From positions 10,850,001 through 10,914,000 of the forward strand of contig NC_071332.1 of NCBI RefSeq assembly GCF_010183535.1: a DNA stretch of 64,000 nucleotides. Direction: 5' to 3'. The position numbers and the translations under genes are program-made. The notes beneath the pieces are model-generated. The model was given only the letters and a program-made list of their open reading frames with translations. It was not told where the DNA came from and searched no databases. Within the stretch, counting starts at the first letter, position 1, and each line of letters begins with the position of its first letter. The stretch comes from Caenorhabditis remanei (lineage: Eukaryota > Nematoda > Chromadorea > Rhabditida > Rhabditidae). Shown one piece after another: positions 11,904 to 26,900 of the stretch.

Positions 11904-14900
11904 ATGTTCAAAGTGCGACTTTTCGACGTTTTCTTCATATTTCTTATTTGTTTCTTACTGTTGAAAACTGAAGCATGTCGTCCACCTCTCCCCTGTAAAG
12001 ATGGAAATTGTATTACTGCAACCGAATTGAGCAGAATCACTACTTCACAAAGTTTTGTTAACGATGAAGTTTCTAAAAGTAAGTTATATAATGATGAGGT
12101 AGTTCGAACAGCAGATGTTGCCAGTTTAGGCATTAGAAAACATTTTGAGCTAATATACTTCAAATAAAAGTGAACTGATTTGACAATTTGTTTTAAACTA
12201 TCACGAATTCTTGAAAAACGAGAAAAATACCGACAACCTTGGATAAAAACCGCTGAAACCTCATTTAATTAAAGCATTTCCTACTTACATCAGTTCTGAA
12301 AAGAAAAGAAAATTTACAAGATTTGCCTAATCCAACAAAGTTATTCTCGCTGCCTGAGAATTGAATTCAAAGACTTCTGATTGGTTCTTTGTTTCTAAGT
12401 GTTTTTTTGGCTCTATTACAGTTTAGGCGTCCTTTGAAAACTTGAACGTCCCTTAAAACACTTAGACGTCCCTTAAAACACTTAGACGTCCCTTAAAACA
12501 CTTAGACGTCCCTTGAAACATTTAGACGTCCTTTGAGGCCCAAATTTTTTTCCTGTAAATTGAAACGTCCTTTGGAATGTTTAAACGTCCCAAAAAACAT
12601 TTAGACGTCCCAAAAAACATTTAAACGTCCTTTGAAATCCGAAAAATTGTCGGAAAAATTAAGACGTCCCAAAAATTATTTAGACGTCCCAAAAAATGTT
12701 TAGACGTCCCAAAAAATGTTTAGACGTCCTTTGATATCCCACATTATGATAAATAATATTTAGACGTCCCAAAAAACATTTAGACGTCCCAAAAAATGTT
12801 TAGACGTCCCAAAAAATGTTTAGACGTCCCAAAAAATGTTTAGACGTCCCTTTAAATCCCAAAATTTGGTGTTAAATATTTAGACGTCCCAAAAAATGTT
12901 TAGACGTCCCAAAAAATAATTAGACGTCCCAAAAAATATTTAGACGTCCCATTAAATATTGAGACGTCCCTTGAACACTTTCAGTGGCTTTTAGTGTTGA
13001 AGGGACGTCTAAACATTTTTTGGGACGTTTAAATGTTTTTTGGGACGTCTAAATGTTTTTTGGGACGTCTAAGTATTTGAAACCAAAGTTTCGGACTTCA
13101 AGGGACGTCTAAATATTTTTTGGGACGTCTAAATATTTTTTGGGACGTCTAAATGTTTTTTGGGACGTCTAAATAATTTTTGGGACGTCTAATTATTCGA
13201 AACCTAATTCTGGGACGTCAAAGGACGTCTAAATGTTTTAAGAGACGTCTATATGTTTTTTGGGACGTCTAAACATTTTTTAGGACGTCTAAATGTTTTT
13301 TGGGACGTCTAAATATTATTTATCATAATGTGGGATATCAAAGGACGTCTAAACATTTTTTGGGACGTCTAAACATTTCGGACGACTTTTGGGTCCCCAA
13401 AGGACGTCCAAGTTTTTTGAGGGACGTCTAAATGTTTCAAGGGACGTCTAAGTGTTTTAAGGGACGTCTAAGTGTTTTAAGGGACGTCTAAGTGTTTTAA
13501 GGGACGTCTAAGTGTTTTAAGGGACGTTCAAGTTTTCAAAGGACGCCTAAACTGGAATAGAGCCGTTTTTTTTTCCTGGCGGTTCGATGAAACATATATT
13601 CAACATAATTCTTAACTTGAATAGTAACCTGCACGATTCTTTACGGAGCCCAAACCACTTTGAATGATTCGCAGGGTTTTAGAAAAAAATTTTTTAAACA
13701 TAGCTGCCCATTTTGAATTTTTTTTTCTAAGTTGAACATTTTATCTGATTCTTGAAGTTTGTTAATGGGACAAACGTTTTCAATATCATACAGTTCTTGC
13801 ATCTTTTTTTGGTATACTCACATTCTAATCTCAGATGTGAATCTAATTAGGTATTGAATTTGACAAAAACACATAGAATCTAAGCAGAAAACAAAAAACA
13901 ACAAAATAAAGTTCAGACACGCCATCTACATTCACTGAGCACTTCTCTGAAATAACTAATGCATTCCCTTCAACTCAATCGCCCCTCACATCTACCTCAA
14001 CAGGTACAAAGCATACACATTTTTTAATTGCAAATTAATGAAACATTTGCAGCAACAAAATATAATACTGAAACTATTTCATCTGTTGAAACTTCCCCGA
14101 CTAATGGAGAAGAAATCTCCACATTACCATCAACAAAAAATGATTTGATATCATCAATATCAGGTACAGCTTGCATAAACTAATTCAAACTGGTTTTGGA
14201 CACAAAAAAAAATAATTGCAGCTCTTACAACTTCGAAACTACTAACAAGACTTGAAACCACAGAGTCCAGCATTTCTACAGAATCTGCCTCTGAATCAAG
14301 CTCTACAGAACCATGTGTCACTGAAACCGAAGAGACTTCTTCATCTACTTCTTCAGTTACCGAGTCAAGCATTTCTACAGAATCTGCCTCTGAATCAAGC
14401 TCCACTGAACCATGTGTCACTGAAACGGAAGAGACTTCTTCATCTACTCCTTCAGTCACCGAGTCCAGCATTTCTACAGAATCTGTATCTGAATCAAGCT
14501 CCACTGAACCATGTGTCACTGAAACTGAAGAGACTTCTTCATCTACTTTTTCAGTCACCGAGTCCAGCATTTCTACAGAATCTGTATCTGAATCAAGCTC
14601 CACTGAACCATGTGTCACTGAAACGGAAGAGACTTCTTCATCTACTTCTTCAGTCACTGAGTCCAGCATTTCTACAGAATCTGTATCTGAATCAAGCTCC
14701 ACAGAGCCACGTGTCACTGAAACAGAAGAGACTTCTTCATCTACTTCTTCAGTCACCGAGTCTAGCATTTCTACAGAATCTGTATCTGAATCAAGCTCCA
14801 CTGAACCATGTGTCACTGAAACGGAAGAGACTTCTTCATCTACTTCTTCAGTCACTGAGTCCAGCATTTCTACAGAATCTGTATCTGAATCAAGCTCCAC

Positions 14901-17900
14901 AGAGCCACGTGTCACTGAAACAGAAGAGACTTCTTCATCTACTTCTTCAGTCACTGAGTCCAGCATTTCTACAGAATCTGTATCTGAATCAAGCTCCACA
15001 GAACCATGTGTCACCGAGACTAAAGAGACTTCTTCATCTACTTCTTCATTCACCGAGTCCAGCATTTCTACAGAATCTGTTTCTGAATCAAGCTCCACAG
15101 AACCATGTGTCACTGAAACTGAAGAGACTTCTTCATCTACTTCTTCAGTCACCGAGTCTAGCATTTCTACAGAATCTGTATCTGAATCAAGCTCCACAGA
15201 ACCATGTGTCACCGAGACTAAAGAGACTTCTTCATCTACTTCTTCATTCACCGAGTCCAGCATTTCTACAGAATCTGTATCTGAATCAAGCTCCACAGAA
15301 CCATGTGTGACTGAAACTGAAGAGACTTCTTCATCTACTTCTTCAGTCACCGAGTCTAGCATTTCTACAGAATCTGTATCTGAATCAAGCTCCACAGAAC
15401 CATGTGTCACCGAGACTAAAGAGACTTCTTCATCTACTTCTTCATTCACCGAGTCCAGCATTTCTACAGAATCTGCCTCTGTATCAAGCTCCACAGAACC
15501 ATGTGTGACTGAAACTGAAGAGACTTCTTCATCTACTTCTTCAGTCACCGAGTCTAGCATTTCTACAGAATCTGTTTCTGAATCAAGCTCCACAGAACCA
15601 TGTGTCACCGAGACTAAAGAGACTTCTTCATCTACTTCTTCAGTCACCGAGTCTAGCATTTCTACAGAATCTGTATCTGAATCAAGCTCCACAGAACCAT
15701 GTGTCACTGAAACTGAAGAGACTTCTTCATCTACTTCTTCAGTCACCGAGTCCAGCATTTCTACAGAATCTGCCTCTGTATCAAGCTCCACAGAACCATG
15801 TGTGACTGAAACTGAAGAGACTTCTTCATCTACTTCTTCAGTCACCGAGTCTAGCATTTCTACAGAATCTGTTTCTGAATCAAGCTCCACAGAACCATGT
15901 GTCACTGAAACGGAAGAGACTTCTTCATCTACTTCTTCATTCACCGAGTCCAGCATTTCTACAGAATCTGTATCTGAATCAAGCTCCACAGAACCATGTG
16001 TCACCGAGACTGAAGAGACTTCTTCATCTACTTCTTCAGTCACCGAGTCAAGCATTTCTACAGTATCTGTATCTGAATCAAGCTCCACGGAACCATGTGT
16101 CACTGAGACTGAAGAGTCTTCTTCATCTACTTCTTCAGTCACCGAGTCCAGCATTTCTACAGAATCTGTTTCTGAATCAAGCTCCACAGAACCATGTGTC
16201 ACTGAAACGGAAGAGACTTCTTCATCTACTTCTTCAGTTACCGAGTCAAGCATTTCTACAGAATCTGCCTCTGAATCAAGCTGCACTGAACCATGTGTCA
16301 CTGAGACTGAAGAGTCTTCTTCATCTACTTCTTCAGTCACCGAGTCCAGCATTTCTACAGAATCTGTATCTGAATCAAGCTCCACTGAACCATGTGTCAC
16401 TGAAACGGAAGAGACTTCTTCATCTACTTCTTCAGTCACCGAGTCCAGCATTTCTACAGAATCTGCCTCTGTATCAAGCTCCACAGAACCATGTGTGACT
16501 GAAACTGAAGAGACTTCTTCATCTACTTCTTCAGTCACCGAGTCCAGCATTTCTACAGAATCTGTATCTGAATCAAGCTCCACAGAACCATGTGTCACTG
16601 AAACGGAAGAGACTTCTTCATCTACTTCTTCAGTTACCGAGTCAAGCATTTCTACAGAATCTGCCTCTGAATCAAGCTGCACTGAACCATGTGTCACTGA
16701 GACTGAAGAGTCTTCTTCATCTACTTCTTCAGTCACCGAGTCTAGCATTTCTACAGAATCTGTATCTGAATCAAGCTCCACTGAACCATGTGTCACTGAA
16801 ACGGAAGAGACTTCTTCATCTACTTCTTCAGTCACTGAGTCCAGCATTTCTACAGAATCTGTATCTGAATCAAGCTCCACAGAGCCACGTGTCACTGAAA
16901 CAGAAGAGACTTCTTCATCTACTTCTTCATTCACCGAGTCCAGCATTTCTACAGAATCTGTATCTGAATCAAGCTCCACAGAACCATGTGTCACCGAGAC
17001 TGAAGAGACTTCTTCATCTACTTCTTCAGTCACCGAGTCAAGCATTTCTACAGTATCTGTATCTGAATCAAGCTCCACGGAACCATGTGTCACTGAGACT
17101 GAAGAGTCTTCTTCATCTACTTCTTCAGTCACCGAGTCCAGCATTTCTACAGAATCTGTTTCTGAATCAAGCTCCACAGAACCATGTGTCACTGAAACGG
17201 AAGAGACTTCTTCATCTACTTCTTCAGTTACCGAGTCAAGCATTTCTACAGAATCTGCCTCTGAATCAAGCTGCACTGAACCATGTGTCACTGAGACTGA
17301 AGAGTCTTCTTCATCTACTTCTTCAGTCACCGAGTCCAGCATTTCTACAGAATCTGTATCTGAATCAAGCTCCACTGAACCATGTGTCACTGAAACGGAA
17401 GAGACTTCTTCATCTACTTCTTCAGTCACCGAGTCCAGCATTTCTACAGAATCTGCCTCTGTATCAAGCTCCACAGAACCATGTGTCACTGAGACTGAAG
17501 AGTCTTCTTCATCTACTTCTTCAGTCACCGAGTCCAGCATTTCTACAGAATCTGTTTCTGAATCAAGCTCCACAGAACCATGTGTCACTGAAACGGAAGA
17601 GACTTCTTCATCTACTTCTTCAGTTACCGAGTCAAGCATTTCTACAGAATCTGCCTCTGAATCAAGCTGCACTGAACCATGTGTCACTGAGACTGAAGAG
17701 TCTTCTTCATCTACTTCTTCAGTCACCGAGTCTAGCATTTCTACAGAATCTGTATCTGAATCAAGCTCCACTGAACCATGTGTCACTGAAACGGAAGAGA
17801 CTTCTTCATCTACTTTTTCAGTCACCGAGTCCAGCATTTCTACAGAATCTGCCTCTGTATCAAGCTCCACAGAACCATGTGTGACTGAAACTGAAGAGAC

Positions 17901-20900
17901 TTCTTCATCTACTTCTTCAGTCACCGAGTCTAGCATTTCTACAGAATCTGTTTCTGAATCAAGCTCCACAGAACCATGTGTCACTGAAACGGAAGAGACG
18001 TCTTCATCTACTTCTTCATTCACCGAGTCCAGCATTTCTACAGAATCTGTATCTGAATCAAGCTCCACAGAACCATGTGTCACCGAGACTGAAGAGACTT
18101 CTTCATCTACTTCTTCAGTCACCGAGTCAAGCATTTCTACAGTATCTGTATCTGAATCAAGCTCCACGGAACCATGTGTCACTGAGACTGAAGAGTCTTC
18201 TTCATCTACTTCTTCAGTCACCGAGTCCAGCATTTCTACAGAATCTGTTTCTGAATCAAGCTCCACAGAACCATGTGTCACTGAAACGGAAGAGACTTCT
18301 TCATCTACTTCTTCAGTTACCGAGTCAAGCATTTCTACAGAATCTGCCTCTGAATCAAGCTCCACTGAACCATGTGTCACTGAAACGGAAGAGACTTCTT
18401 CATCTACTTTTTCAGTCACCGAGTCCAGCATTTCTACAGAATCTGTATCTGAATCAAGCTCCACTGAACCATGTGTCACTGAAACGGAAGAGACTTCTTC
18501 ATCTACTTCTTCAGTCACTGAGTCCAGCATTTCTACAGAATCTGTATCTGAATCAAGCTCCACAGAGCCACGTGTCACTGAAACAGAAGAGACTTCTTCA
18601 TCTACTTCTTCAGTCACCGAGTCTAGCATTTCTACAGAATCTGTATCTGAATCAAGCTCCACTGAACCATGTGTCACTGAAACGGAAGAGACTTCTTCAT
18701 CTACTTCTTCAGTCACTGAGTCCAGCATTTCTACAGAATCTGTATCTGAATCAAGCTCCACAGAACCATGTGTCACCGAGACTAAAGAGACTTCTTCATC
18801 TACTTCTTCATTCACCGAGTCCAGCATTTCTACAGAATCTGTTTCTGAATCAAGCTCCACGGAACCATGTGTCACTGAAACTGAAGAGACTTCTTCATCT
18901 ACTTCTTCAGTCACCGAGTCCAGCATTTCTACAGTATCTGTATCTGAATCAAGCTCCACGGAACCATGTGTCACTGAGACTGAAGAGTCTTCTTCATCTA
19001 CTTCTTCAGTCACCGAGTCCAGCATTTCTACAGAATCTGTTTCTGAATCAAGCTCCACAGAACCATGTGTCACCGAGACTAAAGAGACTTCTTCATCTAC
19101 TTCTTCATTCACCGAGTCCAGCATTTCTACAGTATCTGTATCTGAATCAAGCTCCACGGAACCATGTGTCACTGAAACTGAAGAGACTTCTTCATCTACT
19201 TCTTCAGTCACCGAGTCCAGCATTTCTACAGAATCTGTATCTGAATCAAGCTCCACAGAACCATGTGTCACCGAGACTAAAGAGACTTCTTCATCTACTT
19301 CTTCATTCACCGAGTCCAGCATTTCTACAGAATCTGCCTCCGTATCAAGCTCCACAGAACCATGTGTGACTGAAACTGAAGAGACTTCTTCATCTACTTC
19401 TTCAGTCACCGAGTCAAGCATTTCTACAGTATCTGTATCTGAATCAAGCTCCACGGAACCATGTGTCACTGAGACTGAAGAGTCTTCTTCATCTACTTCT
19501 TCAGTCACCGAGTCCAGCATTTCTACAGAATCTGCCTCTGTATCAAGCTCCACAGAACCATGTGTGACTGAAACTGAAGAGACTTCTTCATCTACTTCTT
19601 CAGTCACCGAGTCTAGCATTTCTACAGAATCTGTTTCTGAATCAAGCTCCACAGAACCATGTGTCAGCGAGACTGAAGCGACTTCTTCATCTACTTCTTC
19701 AGTCACCGAGTCCAGCATTTCTACAGAATCTGTATCTGAATCAAGCTCCACAGAACCATGTGTCACTGAAACTGAAGAGACTTCTTCATCTACTTCTTCA
19801 GTCACCGAGTCCAGCATTTCTACAGAATCTGCCTCTGTATCAAGCTCCACAGAACCATGTGTGACTGAAACTGAAGAGACTTCTTCATCTACTTCTTCAG
19901 TCACCGAGTCTAGCATTTCTACAGAATCTGTTTCTGAATCAAGCTCCACAGAACCATGTGTCACTGAAACGGAAGAGACTTCTTCATCTACTTCTTCATT
20001 CACCGAGTCCAGCATTTCTACAGAATCTGTATCTGAATCAAGCTCCACAGAACCATGTGTCACCGAGACTGAAGAGACTTCTTCATCTACTTCTTCAGTC
20101 ACCGAGTCAAGCATTTCTACAGTATCTGTATCTGAATCAAGCTCCACGGAACCATGTGTCACTGAGACTGAAGAGTCTTCTTCATCTACTTCTTCAGTCA
20201 CCGAGTCCAGCATTTCTACAGAATCTGTTTCTGAATCAAGCTCCACAGAACCATGTGTCACTGAAACGGAAAAGACTTCTTCATCTACTTCTTCAGTTAC
20301 CGAGTCAAGCATTTCTACAGAATCTGCCTCTGAATCAAGCTCCACTGAACCATGTGTCACTGAAACGGAAGAGACTTCTTCATCTACTTTTTCAGTCACC
20401 GAGTCCAGCATTTCTACAGAATCTGTATCTGAATCAAGCTCCACTGAACCATGTGTCACTGAAACGGAAGAGACTTCTTCATCTACTTCTTCAGTCACTG
20501 AGTCCAGCATTTCTACAGAATCTGTATCTGAATCAAGCTCCACAGAGCCACGTGTCACTGAAACAGAAGAGACTTCTTCATCTACTTCTTCAGTCACCGA
20601 GTCTAGCATTTCTACAGAATCTGTATCTGAATCAAGCTCCACTGAACCATGTGTCACTGAAACGGAAGAGACTTCTTCATCTACTTCTTCAGTCACTGAG
20701 TCCAGCATTTCTACAGAATCTGTATCTGAATCAAGCTCCACAGAACCATGTGTCACCGAGACTAAAGAGACTTCTTCATCTACTTCTTCATTCACCGAGT
20801 CCAGCATTTCTACAGAATCTGTTTCTGAATCAAGCTCCACGGAACCATGTGTCACTGAAACTGAAGAGACTTCTTCATCTACTTCTTCAGTCACCGAGTC

Positions 20901-23900
20901 CAGCATTTCTACAGAATCTGCCTCCGTATCAAGCTCCACAGAACCTTGTGTGACTGAAACTGAAGAGACTTCTTCATCTACTTCTTCAGTCACCGAGTCT
21001 AGCATTTCTACAGAATCTGTTTCTGAATCAAGCTCCACGGAACCATGTGTCACTGAGACTGAAGAGTCTTCTTCATCTACTTCTTCAGTCACCGAGTCCA
21101 GCATTTCTACAGAATCTGTTTCTGAATCAAGCTCCACAGAACCATGTGTCAGCGAGACTGAAGCGACTTCTTCATCTACTTCTTCAGTCACCGAGTCCAG
21201 CATTTCTACAGAATCTGTATCTGAATCAAGCTCCACAGAACCATGTGTCACTGAAACTGAAGAGACTTCTTCATCTACTACTTCAGCCACCGAGTCCAGC
21301 ATTTCTACAGAATCTGCCTCTGAATCAAGCTCCACTGAACCATGTGTCACTGAAACTGAAGAGACTTCTTCATCTACTACTTCAGCCACCGAGTCCAGCA
21401 TTTCTACAGAATCTGCTTCTGAATCAAGCTCCATTGAACCATGTGTCACTGAAACGGAAGAGACTTCTTCATCTACTTCTTCAGTCACTGAGTCCAGCAT
21501 TTCTACAGAATCTGTATCTGAATCAAGCTCCACAGAGCCACGTGTCACTGAAACAGAAGAGACTTCTTCATCTACTTCTTCAGTCACCGAGTCTAGCATT
21601 TCTACAGAATCTGAATCTGAATCAAGCTCCACTGAACCATGTGTCACTGAAACGGAAGAGACTTCTTCATCTACTTCTTCAGTCACTGAGTTCAGCATTT
21701 CTACAGAATCTGTATCTGAATCAAGCTCCACAGAACCATGTGTCACCGAGACTAAAGAGACTTCTTCATCTACTTCTTCATTCACCGAGTCCAGCATTTC
21801 TACAGAATCTGTATCTGAATCAAGCTCCACAGAACCATGTGTCACTGAAACTGAAGAGACTTCTTCATCTACTACTTCAGCCACCGAGTCCAGCATTTCT
21901 ACAGAATCTGCCTCCGTATCAAGCTCCACAGAACCATGTGTCACCGAGACTAAAGAGACTTCTTCATCTACTTCTTCAGTCACCGAGTCAAGCATTTCTA
22001 CAGTATCTGTATCTGAATCAAGCTCCACGGAACCATGTGTCACTGAGACTGAAGAGTCTTCTTCATCTACTTCTTCAGTCACCGAGTCCAGCATTTCTAC
22101 AGAATCTGTTTCTGAATCAAGCTCCACAGAACCATGTGTCAGCGAGACTGAAGCGACTTCTTCATCTACTTCTTCAGTCACCGAGTCCAGCATTTCTACA
22201 GAATCTGTATCTGAATCAAGCTCCACAGAACCATGTGTCACTGAAACTGAAGAGACTTCTTCATCTACTACTTCAGCCACCGAGTCCAGCATTTCTACAG
22301 AATCTGCCTCTGAATCAAGCTCCACTGAACCATGTGTCACTGAAACGGAAGAGTCTTCTTCATCTACTTCTTCAGTCACCGAGTCTAGCATTTCTACAGA
22401 ATCTGAATCTGAATCAAGCTCCACTGAACCATGTGTCACTGAAACGGAAGAGACTTCTTCATCTACTTCTTCAGTCACTGAGTTCAGCATTTCTACAGAA
22501 TCTGTATCTGAATCAAGCTCCACAGAACCATGTGTCACCGAGACTAAAGAGACTTCTTCATCTACTTCTTCATTCACCGAGTCCAGCATTTCTACAGAAT
22601 CTGTATCTGAATCAAGCTCCACAGAACCATGTGTCACTGAAACTGAAGAGACTTCTTCATCTACTACTTCAGCCACCGAGTCCAGCATTTCTACAGAATC
22701 TGCCTCCGTATCAAGCTCCACAGAACCATGTGTCACCGAGACTAAAGAGACTTCTTCATCTACTTCTTCAGTCACCGAGTCAAGCATTTCTACAGTATCT
22801 GTATCTGAATCAAGCTCCACGGAACCATGTGTCACTGAGACTGAAGAGTCTTCTTCATCTACTTCTTCAGTCACCGAGTCCAGCATTTCTACAGAATCTG
22901 TTTCTGAATCAAGCTCCACAGAACCATGTGTCAGCGAGACTGAAGCGACTTCTTCATCTACTTCTTCAGTCACCGAGTCCAGCATTTCTACAGAATCTGT
23001 ATCTGAATCAAGCTCCACAGAACCATGTGTCACTGAAACTGAAGAGACTTCTTCATCTACTACTTCAGCCACCGAGTCCAGCATTTCTACAGAATCTGCC
23101 TCTGAATCAAGCTCCACTGAACCATGTGTCACTGAAACGGAAGAGTCTTCTTCATCTACTTCTTCAGTCACCGAGTCTAGCATTTCTACAGAATCTGAAT
23201 CTGAATCAAGCTCCACTGAACCATGTGTCACTGAAACGGAAGAGACTTCTTCATCTACTTCTTCAGTCACTGAGTTCAGCATTTCTACAGAATCTGTATC
23301 TGAATCAAGCTCCACAGAACCATGTGTCACCGAGACTAAAGAGACTTCTTCATCTACTTCTTCATTCACCGAGTCCAGCATTTCTACAGAATCTGTATCT
23401 GAATCAAGCTCCACAGAACCATGTGTCACTGAAACTGAAGAGACTTCTTCATCTACTACTTCAGCCACCGAGTCCAGCATTTCTACAGAATCTGCCTCCG
23501 TATCAAGCTCCACAGAACCATGTGTCACCGAGACTAAAGAGACTTCTTCATCTACTTCTTCAGTCACCGAGTCAAGCATTTCTACAGTATCTGTATCTGA
23601 ATCAAGCTCCACGGAACCATGTGTCACTGAGACTGAAGAGTCTTCTTCATCTACTTCTTCAGTCACCGAGTCCAGCATTTCTACAGAATCTGTTTCTGAA
23701 TCAAGCTCCACAGAACCATGTGTCAGCGAGACTGAAGCGACTTCTTCATCTACTTCTTCAGTCACCGAGTCCAGCATTTCTACAGAATCTGTATCTGAAT
23801 CAAGCTCCACAGAACCATGTGTCACTGAAACTGAAGAGACTTCTTCATCTACTACTTCAGCCACCGAGTCCAGCATTTCTACAGAATCTGCCTCTGAATC

Positions 23901-26900
23901 AAGCTCCACTGAACCATGTGTCACTGAAACTGAAGAGACTTCTTCATCTACTACTTCAGCCACCGAGTCCAGCATTTCTACAGAATCTGCCTCTGAATCA
24001 AGCTCCATTGAACCATGTGTCACTGAAACGGAAGAGACTTCTTCATCTACTTCTTCAGTCACCGAGTCCAGCATTTCTACAGAATCTGCCTCTGAATCAA
24101 GCTCCACTGAACCATGTGTCACTGAAACTGAAGAGACTTCTTCATCTACTACTTCAGTCACTGAGTCCAGCATTTCTACAGAATCTGTATCTGAATCAAG
24201 CTCCACAGAGCCACGTGTCACTGAAACAGAAGAGACTTCTTCATCTACATCTTCTGTCACCGAGTCCGTCATTTCTACAGAATCTGTATCTGAATCAAGC
24301 TCCACAGAACCATGTGTCACTGAGACCGAAGAGACTTCTTCATCTACATCTTCTGTCACCGAGTCCGTCATTTCTACAGAATCTGTATCTGAATCAAGCT
24401 CCACTGAACCATGTGTCACTGAAACGGAAGAGACTTCTTCATCTACTTCTTCAGTCACCGAGTCCAGCATTTCTACAGAATCTGCCTCTGTATCAAGCTC
24501 CACAGAACCATGTGTCACTGAAACGGAAGAGACTTCTTCATCTACTTCTTCAGTCACCGAGTCCAGCATTTCTACAGAATCTGCCTCTGTATCAAGCTCC
24601 ACAGAACCATGTGTCACTGAAACGGAAGAGACTTCTTCATCTACTTCTTCAGTCACCGAGTCCAGCATTTCTACAGAATCTGCCTCTGTATCAAGCTCCA
24701 CAGAACCATGTGTCACTGAAACTGAAGAGACTTCTTCATCTACTTCTTCAGTCACCGAGTCTAGCATTTCTACAGAATCTGTTTCTGAATCAAGCTCCAC
24801 AGAACCATGTGTCACTGAGACCGAAGAGACTTCTTCATCTACATCTTCTGTCACCGAGTCCGTCATTTCTGCAGAATCTGTATCTGAATCAAGCTCCACT
24901 GAACCATGTGTCACTGAAACGGAAGAGACTTCTTCATCTACTTCTTCATTCACCGAGTCCAGCATTTCTACAGAATCTGCCTCTGTATCAAGCTCCACAG
25001 AACCATGTGTCACTGAAACGGAAGAGACTTCTTCATCTACTTCTTCATTCACCGAGTCCAGCATTTCTACAGAATCTGTATCTGAATCAAGCTCCACAGA
25101 ACCATGTGTCACTGAGACCGAAGAGACTTCTTCATCTACATCTTCTGTCACCGAGTCCGTCATTTCTACAGAATCTGTATCTGAATCAAGCTCCACTGAA
25201 CCATGTGTCACTGAAACGGAAGAGACTTCTTCATCTACTTCTTCAGTCACCGAGTCCAGCATTTCTACAGAATCTGCGTCTGTATCAAGCTCCACAGAAC
25301 CATGTGTCACTGAAACGGAAGAGACTTCTTCATCTACTTCTTCATTCACCGAGTCCAGCATTTCTACAGAATCTGTATCTGAATCAAGCTCCACAGAACC
25401 ATGTGTCACTGAGACCGAAGAGACTTCTTCATCTACATCTTCTGTCACCGAGTCCGTCATTTCTACAGAATCTGTATCTGAATCAAGCTCCACTGAACCA
25501 TGTGTCACTGAAACGGAAGAGACTTCTTCATCTACTTCTTCAGTCACCGAGTCCAGCATTTCTACAGAATCTGTATCTGAATCAAGCTCCACAGAACCAT
25601 GTGTCACTGAGACCGAAGAGACTTCTTCATCTACATCTTCTGTCACCGAGTCCGTCATTTCTACAGAATATGTATCTGAATCAAGCTCCACTGAACCATG
25701 TGTCACTGAAACGGAAGAGACTTCTTCATCTACTTCTTCAGTCACCGAGTCCAGCATTTCTACAGAATCTGCCTCTGTATCAAGCTCCACAGAACCATGT
25801 GTCACCGAGACTAAAGAGACTTCTTCATCTACTTCTTCAGTCACCGAGTCAAGCATTTCTACAGTATCTGTATCTGAATCAAGCTCCACGGAACCATGTG
25901 TCACTGAGACTGAAGAGTCTTCTTCATCCACTTCTTCAGTCACCGAGTCCAGCATTTCTACAGAATCTGTATCTGAATCAAGCTCCACAGAACCATGTGT
26001 CACAGAAACAGAAGAGACTTCTTCATCTACTTCTTCAGTCACCGAGTCCAGCATTTCTACAGAATCTGTATCTGAATCAAGCTCCACAGAACCATGTGTC
26101 ACTGAGACTGAAGAGACTTCTTTATCTACTTCTTCAGTCACCGAGTCCAGCATTTCTACAGAATCTGTTTCTGAATCAAGCTCCACAGAACCATGTGTCA
26201 CTGAGACTGAAGAGACTTCTTTATCTACTTCTTCAGTCACCGAGTCCAGCATTTCTACAGAATCTGCCTCTGTATCAAGCTCCACAGAACCATGTGTCAC
26301 TGAAACTGAAGAGACTTCTTCATCTACTTCTTCAGTCACCGAGTCCAGCATTTCTACAGAATCTGTATCTGAATCAAGCTCCACTGAACCATGTGTCACT
26401 GAAACGGAAGAGACTTCTTCATCTACTTCTTCAGTCACCGAGTCCAGCATTTCTACAGAATCTGCCTCTGTATCAAGCTCCACAGAACCATGTGTCACTG
26501 AAACGGAAGAGACTTCTTCATCTACTTCTTCAGTCACCGAGTCCAGCATTTCTACAGAATCTGCCTCTGTATCAAGCTCCACAGAACCATGTGTCACTGA
26601 AACGGAAGAGACTTCTTCATCTACTTCTTCAGTCACCGAGTCCAGCATTTCTACAGAATCTATCTCTGTATCAAGCTCCACAGAACCATGTGTCACTGAA
26701 ACTGAAGAGACTTCTTCATCTACTTCTTCAGTCACCGAGTCTAGCATTTCTACAGAATCTGTTTCTGAATCAAGCTCCACAGAACCATGTGTCACTGAGA
26801 CCGAAGAGACTTCTTCATCTACATCTTCTGTCACCGAGTCCGTCATTTCTACAGAATCTGTATCTGAATCAAGCTCCACAGAACCATGTGTCACTGAAAC

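Noticed and set aside
12420..13550. CRISPR-like array of 20-bp units
   Set aside because: Units are contiguous without unique spacers, are mirrored around a centre and have transposon-like ends. The genome is eukaryotic.
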